Source: Bacteroidales bacterium | GTDB taxonomy: Bacteria > Bacteroidota > Bacteroidia > Bacteroidales > JAFGHD01 | Direction of reading: 5' to 3' | Length of the DNA stretch: 38,056 nucleotides | Assembly (NCBI GenBank): GCA_016927695.1 | Contig: JAFGME010000025.1 | Location: 1-38,056 of the forward strand | Shown here: one piece after another, positions 33,768 to 38,056 of the stretch | Layout of the letters: every line of letters starts with the position of its first letter | How positions within the stretch are numbered: position 1 is the stretch's first letter | Translations under genes and position numbers: made by a program | Notes under the pieces: generated by a model | Told to the model about the DNA's origin: nothing | The model's database searches: none | The model's input: only the letters and a program-made list of their open reading frames with translations

Positions 33768-34766
33768 GTGGTCAGGAAGTTATTTTCTCTGATGGTCATG
33801 GCCCTGCTCATCCAAAAGCTGGTGGGGCAGTTTCCTCCGCCGGCAGGGCAGGAGGGGACAACCGCCATTCATGCCGACAGTTCTGCTTTTATAGCCTGGG
33901 CCGTCAACTGCCAGGTGGAAAGAGGCTTTCTGAACATTGCATGGCCCGATTCGGGATTTGTCTCTTTTGGCTCGGATGCCCATGCAACCGGAGCGCCCGA
34001 TAATGCTGTGGTTAGCCTGGGTGATGCAGGTACGGCAGTGTTGACTTTTAATGAACCCATTGTGGATGGACCCGGTTTTGATTTTGCTGTCTTCGAAAAC
34101 TCATTCTCTGATGATTATCTCGAACTCGCCTTCGTGGAAGTTAGTTCCGATGGTGTTAACTTTGTCCGTTTCGATGCCGTTTCTCTTACCCAGACCACCC
34201 TGCAGGTAGATGCTTTCGGCCTCATTGAGACAGAAAAGATAAACAATCTTGCCGGAAAGTACAGGTTGTTCTATGGAACCCCTTTTAATCTGGAAGAACT
34301 TGAAGGAATGACGAATTTGGACATAAATCATGTTACCCATGTCCGCATTGCGGATGTCACAGGGTGCATCCAGGATTCTTTTGCCTCTTTTGATTCCCAG
34401 GGAAACAGGGTGAATGATCCCTGGCCCACAGCTTTTCCTTCAGGGGGCTTTGATCTGGATGCCATTGGTGTGATCCATAACAAATCCCATCCCGGGATCA
34501 GTGAAGACCTTTTCCGGAGCATAGAAGTCTATCCTAACCCGGCAGGTTCATATATTGTCCTGAAGTTGCCTCCCTCATGGGGAAGCCGTGTGTGGATCAA
34601 TGTCTTTGATATAACCGGAAAACAACTCTCTTCTTTTTCCTGCGCTGCATTGCTGTCAGAAACGGGGAAAATTCGGATGGATATAAGCTGTTTACCTGTG
34701 GGATTATATTTTATTTCAATACATACCGGCGACGCTTCTTTTACCGGAAAATTCCTTAAGCAATGA
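33768..34766 (+). CDS. T9SS-secreted surface protein of unrecognised family in the B12 locus
   Basis: The 332-residue protein starts with GTG at 33768; this gives a proper signal peptide (MVRKLFSLMVMALLIQKLVGQ), while later ATG codons would remove its basic end. The body (about 22-245) contains VSLGDAGTAVLTFNEPIVDGPG and DFAVFENSFSDDYLELAFVEVSSDGVNF, a beta-rich pattern like a jelly-roll or discoidin-type module, and an RIADVTGC segment; two Cys (in VNCQVERG and TGCIQDSF) might pair. Residues 251-332 are a T9SS domain starting SIEVYPNPAG. It sits between a propeller gene and btuB under the cobalamin riboswitch, overlapping btuB by 4 bases. A corrinoid-binding role like that of Bacteroides BtuH lipoproteins is possible but unproven. 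Confidence 0.7.
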   Translation: MVRKLFSLMVMALLIQKLVGQFPPPAGQEGTTAIHADSSAFIAWAVNCQVERGFLNIAWPDSGFVSFGSDAHATGAPDNAVVSLGDAGTAVLTFNEPIVDGPGFDFAVFENSFSDDYLELAFVEVSSDGVNFVRFDAVSLTQTTLQVDAFGLIETEKINNLAGKYRLFYGTPFNLEELEGMTNLDINHVTHVRIADVTGCIQDSFASFDSQGNRVNDPWPTAFPSGGFDLDAIGVIHNKSHPGISEDLFRSIEVYPNPAGSYIVLKLPPSWGSRVWINVFDITGKQLSSFSCAALLSETGKIRMDISCLPVGLYFISIHTGDASFTGKFLKQ

Positions 34767-36679
34767 AAGCGATCATGGGCTGGCTGTTGGTATTTTTATG
34801 TTTTTCCGGCCTCTTACATGCCCAGGGCGTTTTTTCCGGTGATTCGGTGGTGCATCTGGCCGTTTTTGAGGTCTCCTCGGAAAGGCTGGACAACTATGCT
34901 GCAGGACAAAAAATGCTGACACCCGACAGCCTTATTCTGACACTGAATAACACAATGAACCTGGGAGAACTGGCAGAACGGTATTCATCACTTCAGACCA
35001 AGACTTATAATTTCAACGGATTGAGTACCATATCATTCAGGGGCACTGCAGCGGAACATACCGGCGTTTACTGGAACGGGCTACTTCTCAACCCTTCCGG
35101 CAATGGCCTGATCGATTTCTCGCTCGTGCCCACAGGCTATTTTGGCGATGTACATATCCTTTATGGCGGTGGCAGTTCCCTTTTCGGAAGCGGCAACATC
35201 GGAGGGAGCATCCACCTGAACACCCATCCGGTTTTTATGAAAACCATAAAGGCAGGCGCCGGTATGGGTTTCGGAAGTTTTGGTGAATATTCGGGAAATG
35301 CAGCAATAACACTCGCAGGGAACAAATTGTTTTCGCAAACCAGGGCGATTCATCGCACTTCCTGCAATGACTTTGAGTATTTGGACATTTACGGTGAAAA
35401 CCAAAGACAACAACACGCCTTATCCCGGCAATATGGTTTTATACAGGATTTATATGTGCGATTAGGGACGAAATTGCTGCTGGGGGGAGCATTTTGGTAT
35501 CAGGACAACTACAGGCAGATACCCCCTTCCCTCACACAGACCACTGAAGATGCCACCCAGGAGGACAGATCGGTAAGAGGGATGATCACTGCCCGGAAAT
35601 TCATCGGCCATCACAGGATCGCGTTCAGGGGCGGTCTGTTTCATGATGAATCCGGTTATTTTGACCCGGGATCCTCTGAATCATCCCGGATAGATTCTGA
35701 AATTGCAACAGATAAAATCAATACGGAGCTACAGTTCGACACCAGGATTTCGCAATATATGGATTTTAGTACAGGAATTTCCTTTATCAACGAGCACGGC
35801 AACAGCAAAAACTGGAATGGTAAGGTGTTTCAAAATACTACTGGTATTTTTGCCATGATCAGGGTCTTTATGCCATCCCTGAATTGGAAAGCCAACCTGA
35901 ACTTCCGGCAGAATTTCACCGGAGGCTACAGGGTTCCATTCACCCCTGCATTAGGCCTGGAAGGTCATATCTGGAAGCCCGTTTCCGGTAAAATCAGCAT
36001 TTCGAAAAATTTCCGCATCCCTACTTTTAATGAGCGTTTCTGGGTGCCGGGAGGAAATGAGGATCTGGATCCCGAGGAATCATGGAACGGGGAAGCCGGT
36101 CTGGAATGTTTGTTAACGAATAAACAAGTAACAAACAAGGGTGTTGTGACGATGACCGTTTTTAGCTCAAGTGTGGAGAACAGGATACTTTGGGTGCCCG
36201 AAGGATCCTACTCCGTCCCTGAAAATGTAAAAAAAGTCTGGTCACGGGGCATTGAATTTACCGGAATGGCATCCTTCAGCTTCAATGGCTGGCAGATAAA
36301 GCCGGATGTTGGTTTCACTTATGTAAAATCGACCCATCAGACAAAACTATCTCCCGCTGATGATACTTATGGAAAACAACTTATCTATGTGCCGGAACAC
36401 CGTTTTAATGCAAACCTCACAATAACTTTCCGGGGGAACACCCTGCTGTATGGACATGTTTTGACGGGGAAGAGATACACGACCACCGACAACAGCGCTT
36501 ATTTGCCCTATTATGATGTTGGAAACCTTACCCTTAGCCGGGATATTGATTTTGGAAAGCACTCTTTTGCCCTCAGGATGGAGATCAGGAATGTGTGGGA
36601 GGAAGAATACCAGGCAGTGGCTTTTTATCCCATGCCCGGACGATATTACAGAATATCCCTGAATTATTATTTGAACTAA
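34763..36679 (+). CDS. btuB: TonB-dependent outer-membrane receptor, BtuB type
   Basis: The 638-residue protein has a signal peptide (MKAIMGWLLVFLCFSGLLHAQ), a plug domain (about 50-155) with TISFRGTAAEHTGVYWNGLLLN and the plug-barrel border YGGGSSLFGSGNIGGSIHLN, and a 22-strand-type beta barrel to the C terminus. The short N-terminal stretch LAVFEVSSERL is a candidate TonB box. There is no SusC-like CarboxypepD_reg domain, so it is of the vitamin and siderophore type. Its place under the cobalamin riboswitch makes cobalamin the likely substrate. It overlaps the preceding gene by 4 bases and is followed after 9 bases by the BtuG-like lipoprotein. No periplasmic BtuF or BtuCD genes are in the window. 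Confidence 0.9.
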   Translation: MKAIMGWLLVFLCFSGLLHAQGVFSGDSVVHLAVFEVSSERLDNYAAGQKMLTPDSLILTLNNTMNLGELAERYSSLQTKTYNFNGLSTISFRGTAAEHTGVYWNGLLLNPSGNGLIDFSLVPTGYFGDVHILYGGGSSLFGSGNIGGSIHLNTHPVFMKTIKAGAGMGFGSFGEYSGNAAITLAGNKLFSQTRAIHRTSCNDFEYLDIYGENQRQQHALSRQYGFIQDLYVRLGTKLLLGGAFWYQDNYRQIPPSLTQTTEDATQEDRSVRGMITARKFIGHHRIAFRGGLFHDESGYFDPGSSESSRIDSEIATDKINTELQFDTRISQYMDFSTGISFINEHGNSKNWNGKVFQNTTGIFAMIRVFMPSLNWKANLNFRQNFTGGYRVPFTPALGLEGHIWKPVSGKISISKNFRIPTFNERFWVPGGNEDLDPEESWNGEAGLECLLTNKQVTNKGVVTMTVFSSSVENRILWVPEGSYSVPENVKKVWSRGIEFTGMASFSFNGWQIKPDVGFTYVKSTHQTKLSPADDTYGKQLIYVPEHRFNANLTITFRGNTLLYGHVLTGKRYTTTDNSAYLPYYDVGNLTLSRDIDFGKHSFALRMEIRNVWEEEYQAVAFYPMPGRYYRISLNYYLN

Positions 36680-36688
36680 AATCTGAAT

Positions 36689-37744
36689 ATGAAAACATTT
36701 GCCTTTTTCATTTTCATAGCTTTCTTTTTCATCTCCTGCAACAAGGAAACCGCTGATCTGCCTGCTGCCTTCACAGGTTTTGAGGATGGGGTTTTTATTG
36801 TCAATGAAGGACCATACAATACCGGAACAGGAACCGTTTCCTTCTGGAAAAGAGACGGCTCAGAGGTGAATCATAACATTTACCAACAGGCCAACTCGTT
36901 GATCCCTTTGGGTAACATTGTTTTTTCCATGACCATCATCAGCAACACGGTTTTTATCGCCGTGAACAATGCCGATAAAATAGAACTGGCCCATTTTCCA
37001 TCGTTCAGCTCAACCGGAAGAATCTCCGGCATCAGTTTTCCTGCATACATTTTATTTGTCGGAGACCATACGGCTTATGTTTCGTGCTGGGATAATACCA
37101 TCAGGATCATCAACACAAAGGGGTTTGAGGTTTCAGGACAGATTCCTGCAGGTACGGGCCCGACAAAGATGGCCCTGATAAACGATAAGGTCTGGGCGCT
37201 GAACCAGGGAGGTTTGGGGATCGACAGCACAGTCACTATAATTGACATAGCATCCCATCAGGCGGTCAAAACGGTGATGGTATACCCTCGGCCTACCGGA
37301 ATTCAGCAGGATAAATACGGCAAAGTATGGATTATGTGCTCCGGCAAGGGTTACTGGCATACGGGCGGAAGTTCTTCCGGTCATTTGGTGGCTGTTGATC
37401 CTGAAGATTATTCAATTACAAAGGATTTTTCTTTCCCCGGCGCCGAAAGCCACCCTGAAAAACTTGTCATTAATAACCAGGGAGATGTTTTGTTTTATAA
37501 CTTTCCGGGCGGGGTGTTTGCCATGGGCGTGGATGAGGAAGCGCTACCTGCATTGCCTTTCATCCCGTACATAGGTATTCCATACTCACTGGGATATGAT
37601 TCAAAAGACAATGTGATTTATATTTCCAATCCCCTTGACTATGCCCATCCCGGTTGGGTTTACAGGTACAGGGGTGACAACGGGGCCGCTATAGATTCGG
37701 TCAGGGCGGGTATTGTTCCTTCGGAATTTCTGTTTGTGCCCTGA
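36689..37744 (+). CDS. BtuG-like beta-propeller surface lipoprotein
   Basis: The 351-residue protein has a signal peptide ending in FFISCNKE (lipid Cys about 17), then a YncE/DUF5074-like propeller. GVFIVNEGPYNTGTGTVSFW near residues 33-52 is very like the start of BtuG-family propellers of Bacteroides, which hold B12 on the cell surface and hand it to BtuB. Later blades include TAYVSCWDNTIRIINTKGFEV and KVWIMCSGKGYW. It lies 9 bases after btuB, as the last gene of the riboswitch-controlled set. The B12-binding role is inferred from family and position. Unlike the first two proteins of the locus it carries no T9SS domain. Confidence 0.82.
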   Translation: MKTFAFFIFIAFFFISCNKETADLPAAFTGFEDGVFIVNEGPYNTGTGTVSFWKRDGSEVNHNIYQQANSLIPLGNIVFSMTIISNTVFIAVNNADKIELAHFPSFSSTGRISGISFPAYILFVGDHTAYVSCWDNTIRIINTKGFEVSGQIPAGTGPTKMALINDKVWALNQGGLGIDSTVTIIDIASHQAVKTVMVYPRPTGIQQDKYGKVWIMCSGKGYWHTGGSSSGHLVAVDPEDYSITKDFSFPGAESHPEKLVINNQGDVLFYNFPGGVFAMGVDEEALPALPFIPYIGIPYSLGYDSKDNVIYISNPLDYAHPGWVYRYRGDNGAAIDSVRAGIVPSEFLFVP

Positions 37745-37832
37745 CTATTAAACAAAAACACGGGTATAATTGTTTCATACAGGAACAAAGTGGTTTTAAA
37801 CGAAGATTTGAAAAAAAAACAGTTTAGTTATT

Positions 37833-38056
37833 ATGACCAACAAAGTTGATGTTACCTGGACAGAAGAAATGTCCTTTGAAGCTTCCGTGAATCATCACAA
37901 GATCATTTTGGATGCCGATGAAACAGTTGGTGGCAGGGACAGGGGCCCAAGTCCCAAGCCTCTGACTTTAGTGTCATTGGGTGGTTGCACAGGGATGGAC
38001 GTGATTTCCATCCTTAAAAAAATGAGGATTGAACCCGATTATTTCAATGTTCAGGT
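37833..38056 (+). CDS. OsmC-family protein, N-terminal part (runs off window)
   Basis: The first 74 codons are in the window. The start, TNKVDVTWTEEMSFEASVN, a GGRDRGPSPKPLTLVSLGGC segment and TGMDVISILKKMRIEPDYF match the OsmC fold, with the first redox Cys in GGCTGMD. OsmC/Ohr proteins reduce organic hydroperoxides or have related thiol functions. The second Cys lies beyond the window, so activity cannot be judged. It starts 88 bases after the B12 locus; no terminator and no exact -7 box were found in that gap, so read-through is possible. Confidence 0.85.
   Translation, partial: MTNKVDVTWTEEMSFEASVNHHKIILDADETVGGRDRGPSPKPLTLVSLGGCTGMDVISILKKMRIEPDYFNVQ

Noticed and set aside
1-38056. CRISPR arrays, transposons, phage genes, tRNA or rRNA
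   Set aside because: No regularly spaced repeats, no transposase or integrase motifs and no structural RNA patterns were seen by eye; a tRNA scan would confirm.

Overview
The window is chromosomal DNA of a member of the Bacteroidota, probably an anaerobic or environmental member of the Bacteroidia; the exact order cannot be fixed from the sequence. Four things point there. Three predicted secreted proteins end in type IX secretion (T9SS) C-terminal sorting domains. A gldA-gldF-gldG ABC transporter set is present. Rho carries a long charged insert. Twelve copies of the Bacteroidota -7 promoter element TAnnTTTG lie just upstream of genes. No tRNA, rRNA, CRISPR array, transposase or phage gene was seen, and the region reads as ordinary chromosome with one accessory-looking surface locus at the right end.

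Layout, left to right. Bases 1-1889 (minus strand) hold a group of B-vitamin and cofactor genes: pdxH (B6), a tandem CDGSH iron-sulfur protein, a small thiamine-binding-like protein, a PnuC-type vitamin transporter and the start of a NadR-like P-loop kinase. Bases 2079-8709 (plus) hold an MBL-fold hydrolase, smpB, the four-gene gldA/gldF/gldG/DUF4340 transporter and a 2-Cys peroxiredoxin followed by a clear hairpin terminator. Bases 8814-12639 hold an MFS transporter, a polysaccharide deacetylase and an Ig-like envelope protein. Bases 12631-15431 (minus) are tsaE, an SGNH hydrolase and alanine dehydrogenase. A 65-residue orphan with its own promoter and a seven-unit T9SS-secreted propeller-like protein follow. 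cysH (minus) and mpl (plus) are divergent. rho, an O-antigen-ligase-like membrane protein and a double-Wzz chain-length protein are on the minus strand.

Bases 25212-32089 (plus) hold guaB, then three outer-membrane-chaperone-like genes (a double-PPIC PPIase, a SurA-like lipoprotein without a PPIase domain, and a SurA homologue) and a MoxR ATPase. The peptidyl-prolyl isomerase genes are tightly packed and probably cooperate in periplasmic folding of outer-membrane proteins.

Bases 32153-37744 are the most interesting part: a promoter and a cobalamin riboswitch (with B12 box and a visible L5-L13 kissing-loop match) in front of four packed genes. These encode a T9SS-secreted beta-propeller, a second T9SS-secreted protein of unrecognised family, a BtuB-type TonB-dependent receptor and a BtuG-like propeller lipoprotein. 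I read this as a vitamin B12 capture and uptake locus in which the familiar lipoprotein B12 binders are joined by two T9SS-exported surface proteins. The window ends inside an OsmC-family gene.
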